A DNA stretch of 64,000 bases from Clostridium sp. DL-VIII (GTDB lineage Bacteria > Bacillota > Clostridia > Clostridiales > Clostridiaceae), in the NCBI RefSeq assembly GCF_000230835.1, contig NZ_CM001240.1, positions 5,777,279 through 5,841,278 on the forward strand. Direction: 5' to 3'. The notes below the pieces were generated by a model. The model saw only the letters and a program-made list of their open reading frames with translations. It searched no databases and had not been told where the DNA came from. Shown here in pieces: positions 1 to 10,174 of the stretch (positions are counted from its first letter, which is position 1; each line of letters opens with the position of its first letter). A program made the translations under genes and the position numbers.

Positions 1-203
1 TTCTAGTATTATAATTGCGTTCTTATAATATTTCACGTTTTATATAAATACAAAATTAGTGTTCTAAACCTATTTTAATTAACATGACTAAGCCTTATAA
101 ATACAGTTTTATTTTCAATGAGTAACCTTCAACACCGCATTATTTCAATGATCATTACTTGTTGTAAACTCTATTTGATTCTCTTTACCTAATTATATTT
201 TGT

Positions 204-1739
204 TTACTTATAATTTAAATATTTAAAATGTACATTTATAGTTCCATCTATAAATACAGTTATTTTTTCTATAATAGCTTTCATCATTGCATTATTCCAA
301 TGCTCCATATCCGTTTCTAAAAGTTCATTGACTCCTCCTATTAATATTTTCTCTTCTTCTTTAGAAGTATCTTTGCTATTCAATACTTCTTCCAGTTCAT
401 CCTTCCTTTTTACTAATTGATTCAAGCTTTTTTCAATGCTTTCATTTTGCAGCTTGAATTGCATTTCTCCAATAATTCCATTTGTGAAGTTTGTTAACAA
501 TGCTGTAGATATAGTTACTTGCTGCTCTAATTTTGATTTAATTACTTTTAGCTCTTTTTCTAAAGCTTTATTATCATTGACTGAATTTTTTTCCTTCAAT
601 CTTTGTTTTAATTCTTCGTAATTATTTGCAACTAACTTATCTAATTTATCTTTAATATATTCTGTTAATATATCTTCCCATATAAAATTAGATGTATGTC
701 CACATTCTACAGTCCCCTTAAGATCATAAGATATGCAATTATAATGAGGCTTATAATTTTTCAACCTCTTCTTTCTTTTAATGGTAAGTCCTGCCCCACA
801 TTCACCACAAACTAATAAATTACTGAATAATGATGCATTACTTTGCCTTGTTCCTCCTGTAGCTAAATTAGCATGTTCTTTAGTATAAAACCTTTTAGCT
901 TTATTAGAACGTTTATTTATTTCCTCTTGCACCTTTTCAAATTGTTCCTTAGATATTATAGCTTCATGATTTTCATAGTGTTTAATCCATTCTTCTTTTG
1001 GTATTTTCTTTTGTGTATCCATTGTTACATCAATTGTTTGGGTTCTCCCTTGAGTTAATATGCCTAAATAAAAATCGTTTTGTAGAATTGCACTAACTGT
1101 AGCTCCTGCCCATTTGCCGCCTCGTTTAGTTGATATTCCTTCTTCTCTTAGTAATTGCGCTATTTTATTAAATCCGTTTCCTTGAATATATAGCATAAAT
1201 ATCTTTCTTACTATTTTAGATTCAATTGGATTTATAATAAAATTTTTTATCTCTTTACTATAATCATATCCATATGGGGCTAGAGTTACATGAACCTTTC
1301 CTTCCTGATTATAATTTTCCCATACCATTTTTATTCTCTCACTTGTCTTTTGTGCTTCTTGTTCCGCTAACCAAGCAAACAATCCAAATTTACTTGCATC
1401 TTTTTCACTATCTAAACTATCTTCTAGCAAAACTACTCTAATGCCATTACTCCTAAGCATTGCAATAGCTTCAAGAGTTTCTCTCTGATTTCTTCCAAAT
1501 CTTGAATATGACTTTGCTAATAATATGTCAAATTGTTTCTTCCTGCCATCCTCTAACATTTGCAACCACTGTTTTCTTTTATATCCCTTTGCTCCACTTA
1601 TACCTTCATCTGTATAAGTTCTATAAATAATGCAACCTTTATTTCTCTTCAACCAATTCTCAAATATTTCTTGTTGATTGTCTATAGATGAATGTTGATC
1701 TAATGTCGATACCCTTGATAAACAAGCTACTCTCTTCAT
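204..1739 (-). CDS. Large serine recombinase (site-specific integrase)
   Basis: A 511-residue serine recombinase that would insert and excise the element filling the left end of the window. The N-terminal resolvase domain carries the RVST motif with the likely nucleophile Ser11. A recombinase domain follows (about 150-300), then a zinc ribbon (CGECG near residue 310 with a second Cys pair near 345) and a C-terminal coiled coil rich in Lys and Glu. This is the order of large serine integrases and TnpX-like transposases, and the length is normal. An AGGAGG site lies 6 bases before the ATG. The 203 bases downstream show no coding sequence and no trace of the interrupted GH13 gene, so the left attachment site is probably outside the window. 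It looks intact. Confidence 0.93.
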   Translation of the reverse strand: MKRVACLSRVSTLDQHSSIDNQQEIFENWLKRNKGCIIYRTYTDEGISGAKGYKRKQWLQMLEDGRKKQFDILLAKSYSRFGRNQRETLEAIAMLRSNGIRVVLLEDSLDSEKDASKFGLFAWLAEQEAQKTSERIKMVWENYNQEGKVHVTLAPYGYDYSKEIKNFIINPIESKIVRKIFMLYIQGNGFNKIAQLLREEGISTKRGGKWAGATVSAILQNDFYLGILTQGRTQTIDVTMDTQKKIPKEEWIKHYENHEAIISKEQFEKVQEEINKRSNKAKRFYTKEHANLATGGTRQSNASLFSNLLVCGECGAGLTIKRKKRLKNYKPHYNCISYDLKGTVECGHTSNFIWEDILTEYIKDKLDKLVANNYEELKQRLKEKNSVNDNKALEKELKVIKSKLEQQVTISTALLTNFTNGIIGEMQFKLQNESIEKSLNQLVKRKDELEEVLNSKDTSKEEEKILIGGVNELLETDMEHWNNAMMKAIIEKITVFIDGTINVHFKYLNYK

Positions 1740-1826
1740 GCTTTAACCTCCTATTCATCAGTATCCAGTTTATTAATATAAACAAGGATAATAACAAATC
1801 CTTGTTTATATTTAAACTTATGTTGC

Positions 1827-2051
1827 CTATAGTGCTAATAAATTACTTTTTCTTAAATACATATCTTCTAAACATTCCTTCGCATCATTATCTCCGTAAT
1901 GTGAGATAAAATTATATATCTTTCTCCCTACTTTTTTTATATCTATTTCCACATTATTTCCTTTGTATATATTTATGGTTTGTCCACTTTTCAAGCTACC
2001 ACAAGCTTTCTGATAATCTTCTTTTGATATATACATTAAAATATTATTCAT
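1827..2051 (-). CDS. Small protein of unknown function in the serine-recombinase element
   Basis: A protein of about 74 residues starting MNNILMYISKEDY. The start is placed at this ATG because an AGGAG site lies shortly upstream; an earlier in-frame start would add six residues. I see no signal peptide, membrane segment or known motif. It lies between the recombinase gene and the P-loop ATPase gene on the same strand and is probably co-transcribed with them. A directionality factor or small accessory protein is possible from position alone, but nothing in the sequence shows it. Confidence 0.55.
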   Translation of the reverse strand: MNNILMYISKEDYQKACGSLKSGQTINIYKGNNVEIDIKKVGRKIYNFISHYGDNDAKECLEDMYLRKSNLLAL

Positions 2052-2153
2052 AATCATCACTCTCCTCACTTTAATGTATTCACATATAATTGACTTAATT
2101 CCAATTTTTTAACATATATGTATCTAAACTTAAACTTTATTTAATTTTAAGTA

Positions 2154-4092
2154 TTAATCTATCCTTCTTAGTACTTCTTCCATTTTTAATTTATTGATTA
2201 TTAAAAATCTTCTTGAATCCCCTGAAATTTTATGTGTCCTTCGTATTATCCCTTTATCAAGTTTTGTTTTTATTATTCCTAAGACATCTAATGCTTTATT
2301 AAGCATTTCACTAGTTGCTGGAAATTCTATTGAAAATTTTCGCCAATATTTAATTGTTTCTTGAACCGTTTTTTCTGAGCTTAAATAATAATTTTCCTCA
2401 TCCTCATATCCAATAGTGTTTTTATCTGTATGTCTACTTCTAAAAGTTAGTTTAATCTCTCCATCACAAATTAACTGTTGCAACGCTTGTAAATACATTA
2501 TTGCTGGATCTTGTTGTAGATTCGCTTTTTCATGAATTGAAATTGTTTCATAAATAAATTTGTTCCATTGATGATAAATATCCTGTTTCTTTTCTATATC
2601 TATAATTTCCAATTCTATGGCATATTCTAAAAATATATTGCAAATAATCTCGTAAATAGCTTGTACTTCTGGAAATCGTCCATGTCCATATTTTCCTTGA
2701 TTTTTATTCCTTAAGTTTCTAAAATTATCTCTAATATATTTGATAATTTTCTCTGAATTATCACTAACCCATTTAATAAAGTGATATAAATGTGTAGATA
2801 ATATTTTAGGATTTTCTTGATGATACTTTAGTACTTCTAAATTAATATCATTTTTCTCAATACCTATGCTTAAATATCTTGAAACTGTTGATTCTCCTTT
2901 TATTGTTAATTCCCCTGTAATAACTAACATTCCCCTAGGTGGATACTCTTTTCCTCTTTCCATGTTTTTATCTAATCTAGATTTTCCAAAGTTATCTCCA
3001 TATCTGCGAATCATTTCAGATGCCACTTGCTGTGTATAATTCCATTCTTGTTTAGATATAGAATGAAAAAAATCATCCAAGATTAATAAACTGTCCTTAT
3101 ACTGAAATGATTTTTCTTCAAGTGATCCTATCGTATCTTTAAATGTGGCAGATAAATAATCTTTACTTCTGTTAAAAATATTAAAGAATACTTTTGCAGT
3201 ACTTGTTTTTCTGCTACCAGTTAAGCCTTCTAGCCATAGCAAAAAATTAGGATTTACACCAGCTACATTAAATAGTTCTTTTAGTACACTTAAATGAGTA
3301 TATAAAAACATAGGAATTGTTTTATGATAATCTGCTATTTGCAGCATATTTAAAGCTTGATTTAAAGCTTGCCTTTTATTCATTTTATGGTCAACTTCAA
3401 GTATTTTATCTTCTTTTCCTTTTATATTGAGATTATTTCCACCAATGTTGCCTCCACCATGAAGATAAATCCATTTATTATTAATTAATCTCCATCCTAC
3501 ATGTTCATATTTAATCTCAGTTTGTTTATTAGTAAATAGCCTTCCAATATAAATCTCCAAGTATTTATATAATTGATTATCATAAATACTATATTCTATG
3601 CCTAACCTTTTTATCCAATCAGAATTAATTATATCTTTTGAATGCATTTTTATTATTTTTGAAATTCCAAATTGTCCTACTAGGCGACACTGTAGTACGT
3701 ATAAAGTTTCTTTATGTATCCCATCATCTTTAATTTGTTTTTTCTCAGCTTGAATAATAAAGTTGGTTAGTAGAATTTCTTTTTTGTCAATTAATAATTT
3801 TACTCCATAATTATGGTCTTCATAACATATAGCATTATTAATATTAATTCTATTATTTGATATAAGATAATTATATTTAACAGGAACTGATACCTGTAGA
3901 ATACTATCATCTGAATTTGATTTTAAATTATTATTGATCTGTATATCTGTTTCCTGTTCTATATTGTTAACTAATGATATCTCATCACCGCTTTCATTAT
4001 TTTTTCGTAAAGTTCATTTTTTCTCCTGAAGGTATTCTTTTCATAAAAGTACGTTTTTCACCTTTTTCACATCTTGTCATAAATTTATACAT
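2154..4092 (-). pseudogene. P-loop ATPase gene (DUF927/primase-helicase-like), one-base frameshift near its 5' end
   Basis: The uninterrupted part encodes 497 residues from an internal ATG at 3647. The same frame stays open upstream to about 4005 with normal coding character. A short ORF with a good ribosome site starts at 4092 (MYKFMTRCEKGEKR) and stops at TAA straight after a run of six A (complement of 4000-4005). Removing one A would join the two into a protein of about 645 residues. The ATPase core has a Walker-A-like GSRKTSTAK and a Walker-B-like LLILDDFF, as in DUF927 and superfamily 3 helicase-like proteins of integrative elements, where they serve replication of the element. Either the gene is broken or a variable A tract switches it. 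Confidence 0.6.
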
Positions 4093-4267
4093 TTGCTTTC
4101 CACCTTTCTAATATATAATCTCTTAAATAACTGTATATTCTTTATATATCTATTTTATTTTTATCCAAATAAAATTGTTAATTGGGATAACATATGTTGC
4201 TATAAATTATCCAAAAACAGATTTATCTAGTATATAATTAAAAATAAATGCTATTTGGAGGTTTTTT

Positions 4268-5542
4268 ATGAGAAAAGATATTGAAGCAGACTATACAAAA
4301 GATGAATTTATAAAAAAATACGATATAAAGGAATATGATTTTAAAAATGACATAGAAAAATTTTTAGACTATTTCTACCTAGATAAAGAACGACTAAAGA
4401 GAGATTCAAACAAAGAAGGTAATTATGAAATTCCATATGAGATAAGTGACCTTTTGTCATTAATGTTTAAAAATTTTAAGAATAGTCCTTTTTATGACAA
4501 ACGCTATAACCTCGACACTAAAAATACAGACTTTACTCTAAATTATATAGATAAAATTCTATCTGAAATCGAAAATTTACCTGATTATCTTAAATATAAT
4601 ATAAAGAAAAATCCAAGCTATTTGTTTAATAAAAATTTAAAGGAACTTATTCCCATTTTAATAGATAAATTTACTGCTTTATTTGTATTAATAGCTTCAA
4701 AAAGTCATGTTTCTGCTGGAAATCAATTAAAAGAATTAATAAAGCAGTTAGATAATTGGATTAATAATTATTGTTTGCATGATCAAATGATGAAATCTTA
4801 TGAAAATTATGATATTCCAATTTTAGACATTGATGATTTACAAAATATACATTTGCACGACAAATATAATTATGATATCGATTCTGTTCTTTCTAAATGT
4901 CTTGATGAGCATTTAAGAGACGACACTACAAATTTACCAATAGATCTGCCAGAAGATTTGAAAAGCAAGCTCTTAAATCTCTCCAAGAAAGGAAAGAAAA
5001 AACGTAAGCCAAATGAAGATGAACTTTTTTATATTAGAAAAGAGTACCATGAATTTCTAAACACATTTTTAAACAAAGAACATTTTTCTAAAATCCTTAG
5101 TGATATCGATAATGAAGCTCAGAAAATTTCCAATTTTAACCTTATTCATCCAAAACTCTCACTCCCTGAAATAGAAAACACTTTATATGATTACTGTACT
5201 ACATATAACTTAATGAGCTCTGAAGATTTTCATATAAGCAGTAATATTCCAATTAATTTTAAGAATGAAATATCAAATTTGAAAATTGATAACATTTGCC
5301 TTAATCATTATCTTGAAAGATTGTTAGAAGCTCATAAGAAAGATCTTGAAGATTCAAAGAAAGATTTAATTAGTGGCAATTATAGTTTAGATAAACTGAA
5401 TTCTGAAAAGAACTTAAGAGATGAATTAAAAAAATGTGCTTCTGAAATATTTAATATACAAAAAAATATGTATGCCGAAAAGGATAAATTGTTTAAAGAC
5501 GTAAATTCTGATCCTAAGTACAATTTAATTAAAGAACTATAA
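4268..5542 (+). CDS. Unrecognised 424-residue cargo protein at the edge of the integrated element
   Basis: I do not recognise this protein. It has 424 residues, is highly charged (many Lys, Asp, Glu, Asn), and looks soluble and mainly helical, with a basic stretch KKGKKKRKPNEDE near residue 240 and a predicted coiled coil near the C-terminus. There is no signal peptide and no evident catalytic motif. A GGAGG site precedes the ATG, so it is a real gene. It is the only plus-strand gene of the element and its last codons reach the junction with the truncated GH13 gene. A cargo role such as defence, toxin or regulation fits the position, but this is inference. Confidence 0.75.
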   Translation: MRKDIEADYTKDEFIKKYDIKEYDFKNDIEKFLDYFYLDKERLKRDSNKEGNYEIPYEISDLLSLMFKNFKNSPFYDKRYNLDTKNTDFTLNYIDKILSEIENLPDYLKYNIKKNPSYLFNKNLKELIPILIDKFTALFVLIASKSHVSAGNQLKELIKQLDNWINNYCLHDQMMKSYENYDIPILDIDDLQNIHLHDKYNYDIDSVLSKCLDEHLRDDTTNLPIDLPEDLKSKLLNLSKKGKKKRKPNEDELFYIRKEYHEFLNTFLNKEHFSKILSDIDNEAQKISNFNLIHPKLSLPEIENTLYDYCTTYNLMSSEDFHISSNIPINFKNEISNLKIDNICLNHYLERLLEAHKKDLEDSKKDLISGNYSLDKLNSEKNLRDELKKCASEIFNIQKNMYAEKDKLFKDVNSDPKYNLIKEL

Positions 5543-6881
5543 TTTCTTTATAATTCTTATTTGCTTTTATCCAAGGAGTACCTGTAGTAAAACCACCATT
5601 GTCTGTGTTATTCCATTGCATTGGTGTTCTTGAATTATCTCTTGTAGTTGCTTTTACAATCGCAAGAGATTCCTCTTCTGGCATTCCATGCTCTATTCTT
5701 TCTTTATAACTGTGTTTTGTTGCAACATCATCAAAATCATCAATACTGTTATAATCTACATTGGTCATTCCAATTTCTTGGCCTTGATAAATAAATGGAG
5801 TTCCCATTTGCATAAAATACATTAATGCCAATGCTTTAGCACTTTCTTTCCAATATTTTCTTTCATCTCCAAGTTTGGATACGCTTCTTGTTAAATCATG
5901 ATTTTCTAAAAATAATGCAATCCAACCGTCTTTATAAATAGCATTTTGCCATCTAGATAAAGTTTTCTTGAAATTTATTAAAGGAAATTTTTCAATACCA
6001 TCCATATTCCATAAATGCATATGCTCAAACTGAAATATCATAGAGAATTTTCCTTTTTCCTTTCCTGTCCACTCTTCTAAATCCTCTATTTTTACCCCAC
6101 TTGCTTCTGCTATTGTAAATATATTATATTTATCAAAAGTATGTTCTTTTAAGTCTTGTAATAAAAGTTCTATACCAGGCTGTTTCATTTGTTTATTAAA
6201 AGATGGCACATATTTCAAATTATCTGGATTGGGCATATCATCATAATCACACTTTTTAATATGACTAATTGCATCTACGCGAAATCCATCTATCCCCTTA
6301 TCTAACCACCAATTAATCATTTCATAAAGTGCATTTCTTAAACTTTTATTTTCCCAATTAAGATCTGGCATCTTTTTACTAAATAAATGCAAATAGTACT
6401 CATCACTTTTAGAATCATATTCCCAAGCTGAACCTCCAAATATACTTGCCCAATTATTAGGTTCAAAATTATCCTCATCATCTATAGATTGTTTTCCTTT
6501 TTTCCAAATATACCATTCTCTCTTTGGATTATCTTTTGAGCTTCTTGATTCTATAAACCATGGATGTTCATCTGAAGTATGATTTATAACTAAATCCATA
6601 ATTAGGTACATCCCTCTCTTATGAACTTCTCTCAATAAATTATCAAAATCCTTCATAGTCCCAAATTCCTCAAGTATATCTTTATAATCACTAATATCAT
6701 ATCCATTATCATCATTTGGTGATTTATATATTGGACTTATCCAAATTAAATCAATTCCTAAATCTTTTAAATAATTTAATTTTTCAATTATACCTTGCAA
6801 ATCTCCTATTCCATCTCCATTAGAATCATTAAAACTTCTAGGATATATTTGATATGCGACTAATTCTCTTTGCCAATTCAT
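5529..6881 (-). pseudogene. GH13_31 oligo-1,6-glucosidase, C-terminally truncated by element insertion
   Basis: 450 residues of an alpha-glucosidase that cleaves alpha-1,6 (and related) bonds of isomalto-oligosaccharides in the cytoplasm. All three catalytic residues are present: Asp203 in GFRVD, Glu259 in TIAEA and Asp329 in LENHD. Compared with the roughly 550-residue paralogue at 14941-16584, the final stretch of the barrel and the whole C-terminal beta domain are missing, and three foreign residues follow NYKEI. The start has an AGGAGG site. It is the last gene of the dextran locus in transcription order. Activity is unlikely without the C-terminal domain. The missing part is not in this window. 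Confidence 0.85.
5530..5545. other. Junction between the serine-recombinase element and the GH13 gene (right attachment site)
   Basis: The truncated GH13 gene and its intact paralogue at 14941-16584 can be aligned through the codons for NPNYKEI-like sequence. On the left side of about 5540 the similarity stops abruptly and the reading frame runs only three more codons before TAA. The stop of the 424-residue gene lies at 5540-5542, so the two reading frames overlap tail to tail across the junction. The exact crossover bases cannot be fixed without the other end of the element. Confidence 0.6.
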
Positions 6882-6952
6882 AAACTTCCTCCTAAATCTT
6901 CTATAAATTTTATCAAATCAAAACATATTTTAGATGTGATTTTTCATAAATT

Positions 6953-7116
6953 TAGGCACATGAAAATAAATAATAGACCAAAGATGTGCCGTATATTTCG
7001 TGTCAGGCAAGGAAGCAAATCCTGCTCATAGCAGGGCCTATTAGTAGGATTTGCTGACGCAGTATGGCACGAAATAGGCAAACATACTGGTCTGTTATTT
7101 TTTTGATTGTGCCTTA
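6953..7116. repeat. Hairpin repeat family, copy A (long form)
   Basis: About 164 bases bounded by AGGCACATGAAAATAAATAA and its near inverse ending GATTGTGCCT. Inside are two further nested stems: TTTCGTG with CACGAAA, and AGCAAATCC with GGATTTGCT. The same architecture and many of the same bases recur at 41676-41838, with shortened relatives at 7247, 13680 and 20996. It contains no plausible gene. It lies in the 438-base spacer between the GH66 gene and the truncated GH13 gene. It could be a MITE-like element or a structured RNA that shapes mRNA stability. Confidence 0.8.
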
Positions 7117-7143
7117 ATTAACAAAACCTACATAAATAACAGA

Positions 7144-7212
7144 AACATAGCAATATTCTCTCAGCTGTAAAAAAGTTTATTTTTCACACTAATTATTGCT
7201 ATGTCTCTTTTA
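7144..7212. terminator. Nested hairpin downstream of the GH66 gene
   Basis: ACATAGCAATA pairs with TATTGCTATGT across about 40 bases, and an inner GTGAAAAATAAAC-type stem sits within the loop. It lies between hairpin repeats A and B. A T-rich stretch follows the stem on the plus-strand side. A terminator or processing structure is likely; its direction is uncertain. Confidence 0.4.
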
Positions 7213-7246
7213 TTGTTCCCTAACAATTTCTAATATTCACATACTT

Positions 7247-7322
7247 TAGGCATTATCAAAAAAATAACAAGTCCAAATATCCTCGGCATATTTTGGCTTG
7301 TTATTTTCTTTCATATGCCTTA
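7247..7322. repeat. Hairpin repeat family, copy B (short form, inverted)
   Basis: About 76 bases forming one nearly perfect hairpin: AGGCAT with ATGCCT at the ends, AAAATAACAAG with CTTGTTATTTT inside, and a small loop. Compared with copies A, C, D and E it is in the opposite orientation, because the TTATCAAA end comes first. Its right end supplies the last base of the GH66 stop codon (7320-7322), so the repeat abuts the gene exactly. It probably ends or protects the 3' end of the dextranase message. Confidence 0.8.
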
Positions 7323-10154
7323 ATTTGCTATCAATTCAACATTATCAATTTCCAGATTTGTCATATCTGTACTATCTTGCATAAATGAAATTATTAAAGT
7401 ACCATTGGTAACATTAACCTGCCCAGATATTTCAGCATATGAATCTCCATGAGGAATTTTAACTGAAGCTGTATCTCCTCCAAATCCAGATAATTCTAAT
7501 TTAGATGATGTAGGAGTTCCAGTATTTTGTTTAACCATTGCTTTTACTGTATAACTTCCATTAGGCAACTCAGTTACCTTTTGTTGTAATGATTGTTTTC
7601 CTTGTGCCCAGAAATAACATTTGTAATTTCCATCATAGGCATCATCCTGATTAACTCCAAATCCATCTTTATTAAGAGCTGCCCAGCCTGTTGCATCACC
7701 TGATTCAAAACCTCCATTTGTTATTTTTCCAACCGATTCAGGTATATAAACCATATATCCTTCATCACCTGGTTTAAGAACTTTAGCTTCTTTTGATACA
7801 ACATTTTCATTTTCATCTAATAATTGAATATCATCGATTTGTAAATTAACCTCGCCATTCACACTTGATTTATAATTAAATGCTATATTTAACTTTCCAT
7901 CTGTAACCTCTACAGTTCCTTCTATTTTCTCATAGTCATCAGAATGTTTAATATTAACTTTTTCAGTATCATTACCTGATGTTAATTCCATAGCTGCATA
8001 ATCTGGAACGCCTGTATTTTGTTTTACCATAGCTGTTACTGTATATTTTCCATTTTTTAATCCTGATACTGTTTGGTCAAGCTTCTCAATATAAGGTTTT
8101 TTATCATAGAAAAATAACTTATTATTTCCTGATGCCGAATCTGTTGAATCTATACCATAACTGCCTCCTGATATATTCCATCCCATTAATCCATCTTCAA
8201 AACCCGGATTAGTTAATTTACCCGGAATACCTATTGCATCATTATTTTTATCAATATTATCATTCTTTAATTTCTTTAGATAGATCATATTCCAATATTC
8301 TAATGATGGTACCGTAAATTCTATATAATTTCCTTTTTCATCACTTCCTTTTGTAAATTGTAAATTTTGTGATTTACAATCATTAGCATCAGGTGATGCC
8401 AATAAAACACTTTGAACATCTTGTGTTACATAATATTTAACTTTAAAGTTTTGTATTTTAGCTGGTGTAGATTTGATTCCATCAGCAGCTCTCCAGGTAT
8501 TATCATAAACTCCTAAAAGATTTATCATTTGAATAACATCATAATTCTCATCTTTTTTACCATATGTCCATATCTTATTTGCTTCTCCTACATTACTACT
8601 TTCATATCCATCAACTTCAATGTCGTTATTAGTATTTATTTGCCCATCTCTTAATAAATTTTCATATGCAACTATAAAGTCATAATATTTTCTTTCTCTT
8701 GCTTTTAACTCATCATTCATAACAACATTTCTATTGGGGAAGTACTCTTTAGTAAGCATTCTTGTATCGTCACCTAACTCAAGCCTAGATCCACCTGCTG
8801 CAAATACTGAAGCGCCTGTTAATAATACTGATGTAGTATTAAATGTTCCTGGTTTCTCTTCACTATGCTTGTCTCCTACATTATAATTCATATATGCCGG
8901 TACTATTAATGATCTTCCGTTTGTCTCAGTCCTTGTTTGATCAACAACACCTTTTAGTGAATTATATGTTGCAGTACCGTCCCATGGCCAAACTTCTGTA
9001 TATGCACCATCCACTTTACTACTATTTACTTGTTCATGTCCCTTACCTCCAACTGGATTCATCAATATATATTTATTAGGAAATGCCTCTTTAGCTGAAT
9101 CTAAAAAATCTTTAAATGTAGTTGTAATTGATACTGGTGTTCCATCTGATTTATACATTGTCCCAAAATCACCTACAGTATCCATATGCCATCCATCAAA
9201 ATTGAATGCATCAAAAACTTCTTTTTCTCTTCCAAAAATGTAATTTTGCCAATCCTTGTTTGATGGATCCATAAAATAAAGATCTGATTCCCAGCCATCA
9301 GGCATTTTCATAATCCATTGTGGTGAATTAATTCCACTTGGATCAGTGAACAATCCCCATTCTTTCTTTGCACCATAAGCTTCGTAGCCTTTATATGCTC
9401 CATATATTAAATTATATTCCATTGATGCAATTCCTGCTTCATGACCATTATTTATATACCCCTCTATTGTTGACTTATATACATCATGTTTTGATAAATC
9501 CTGCCACTTGTCTGCAACATTTGAGCCATCTTTTGCTATAGGATCATCATGTTTGTTCTGCCAATCGTAGTATTGTAATCCATTTAAATGAAATTTTTTT
9601 AATTGGTCTATTACATCTTTTGTATTTACATCATTTCCATACCTTGTTAAATACCCATATCTAGGAAACTTAAGCCAATTTGATGATACATCTACAGCTG
9701 TTGATGATGATTCTATAACTTTCCCGTCAGAATCTTTACACATAATTTCAAGTAAATATCCTTTATAATCCTCCTTAGGTGCTGTCCAGTTCAAAGACAA
9801 TTGCTGATCTTCACCATCTTCAATTGAAAAACTTTGTGTTATTGTATCTCCAATTTGTGTATCTAGATGTTTTACTGATAATTCTATAGTTCCATTTGAT
9901 ATTTTATTTCCTGTGTAATTAGCCAATTCTATGTTTACTATTACATTTGAGCCTGGATTATACATTGATTTATCTGTTGAAACATCATATAATAAGAGCT
10001 TCTGATTAAATGCTCCTTTTTCAGAAGTATTTACTATTGGAATTTTGACAAAATTACTGTCCCCATATGCAATACTAGGTATATTTGATATAATTGTAGT
10101 TGCCATAAGCGCTATACTCCATAAAACCTTTAATTTTTTTCTTGAATTATTCAT
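7320..10154 (-). CDS. Secreted GH66 endo-dextranase with two C-terminal carbohydrate-binding modules
   Basis: A 944-residue secreted glycoside hydrolase that cuts internal alpha-1,6 bonds of dextran outside the cell. Residues 1-31 are a signal peptide ending IAYG. An Ig-like domain (about 40-155) precedes the GH66 barrel. The nucleophile is Asp325 in DGWHMDT and the acid/base is Glu387 in AYTEVW. Two repeated jelly-roll modules follow (about 650-790 and 800-944, each opening with a GGFE or GFEDG motif), resembling CBM4/CBM35-like folds. No module is inserted in the barrel, so a plain dextranase is more likely than a cycloisomaltooligosaccharide glucanotransferase, though the latter is not excluded. 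It follows the wall-binding protein gene by 20 bases and is surely in its operon. Confidence 0.9.
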   Translation of the reverse strand: MNNSRKKLKVLWSIALMATTIISNIPSIAYGDSNFVKIPIVNTSEKGAFNQKLLLYDVSTDKSMYNPGSNVIVNIELANYTGNKISNGTIELSVKHLDTQIGDTITQSFSIEDGEDQQLSLNWTAPKEDYKGYLLEIMCKDSDGKVIESSSTAVDVSSNWLKFPRYGYLTRYGNDVNTKDVIDQLKKFHLNGLQYYDWQNKHDDPIAKDGSNVADKWQDLSKHDVYKSTIEGYINNGHEAGIASMEYNLIYGAYKGYEAYGAKKEWGLFTDPSGINSPQWIMKMPDGWESDLYFMDPSNKDWQNYIFGREKEVFDAFNFDGWHMDTVGDFGTMYKSDGTPVSITTTFKDFLDSAKEAFPNKYILMNPVGGKGHEQVNSSKVDGAYTEVWPWDGTATYNSLKGVVDQTRTETNGRSLIVPAYMNYNVGDKHSEEKPGTFNTTSVLLTGASVFAAGGSRLELGDDTRMLTKEYFPNRNVVMNDELKARERKYYDFIVAYENLLRDGQINTNNDIEVDGYESSNVGEANKIWTYGKKDENYDVIQMINLLGVYDNTWRAADGIKSTPAKIQNFKVKYYVTQDVQSVLLASPDANDCKSQNLQFTKGSDEKGNYIEFTVPSLEYWNMIYLKKLKNDNIDKNNDAIGIPGKLTNPGFEDGLMGWNISGGSYGIDSTDSASGNNKLFFYDKKPYIEKLDQTVSGLKNGKYTVTAMVKQNTGVPDYAAMELTSGNDTEKVNIKHSDDYEKIEGTVEVTDGKLNIAFNYKSSVNGEVNLQIDDIQLLDENENVVSKEAKVLKPGDEGYMVYIPESVGKITNGGFESGDATGWAALNKDGFGVNQDDAYDGNYKCYFWAQGKQSLQQKVTELPNGSYTVKAMVKQNTGTPTSSKLELSGFGGDTASVKIPHGDSYAEISGQVNVTNGTLIISFMQDSTDMTNLEIDNVELIAN

Positions 10155-10174
10155 AACTTTTCCTTCCTTTTTAA

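Noticed and set aside
1..203. Left end of the integrated element or the missing GH13 tail
   Set aside because: No reading frame matches the C-terminal part of the paralogous glucosidase, and no repeat of the 5530-5545 junction could be recognised.
3995..4010. Programmed -1 frameshift in the element's ATPase gene
   Set aside because: The A6 run is not a -1 slippery heptamer and the join needs a +1 move (or loss of one A); no stimulating structure was evident. A mutation or variable tract is simpler.
6953..7322. CRISPR array or riboswitch
   Set aside because: The repeats are few, unevenly spaced, differ in size and orientation and have no spacers or cas genes; they match copies elsewhere in the window instead. 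No known riboswitch core was recognised.
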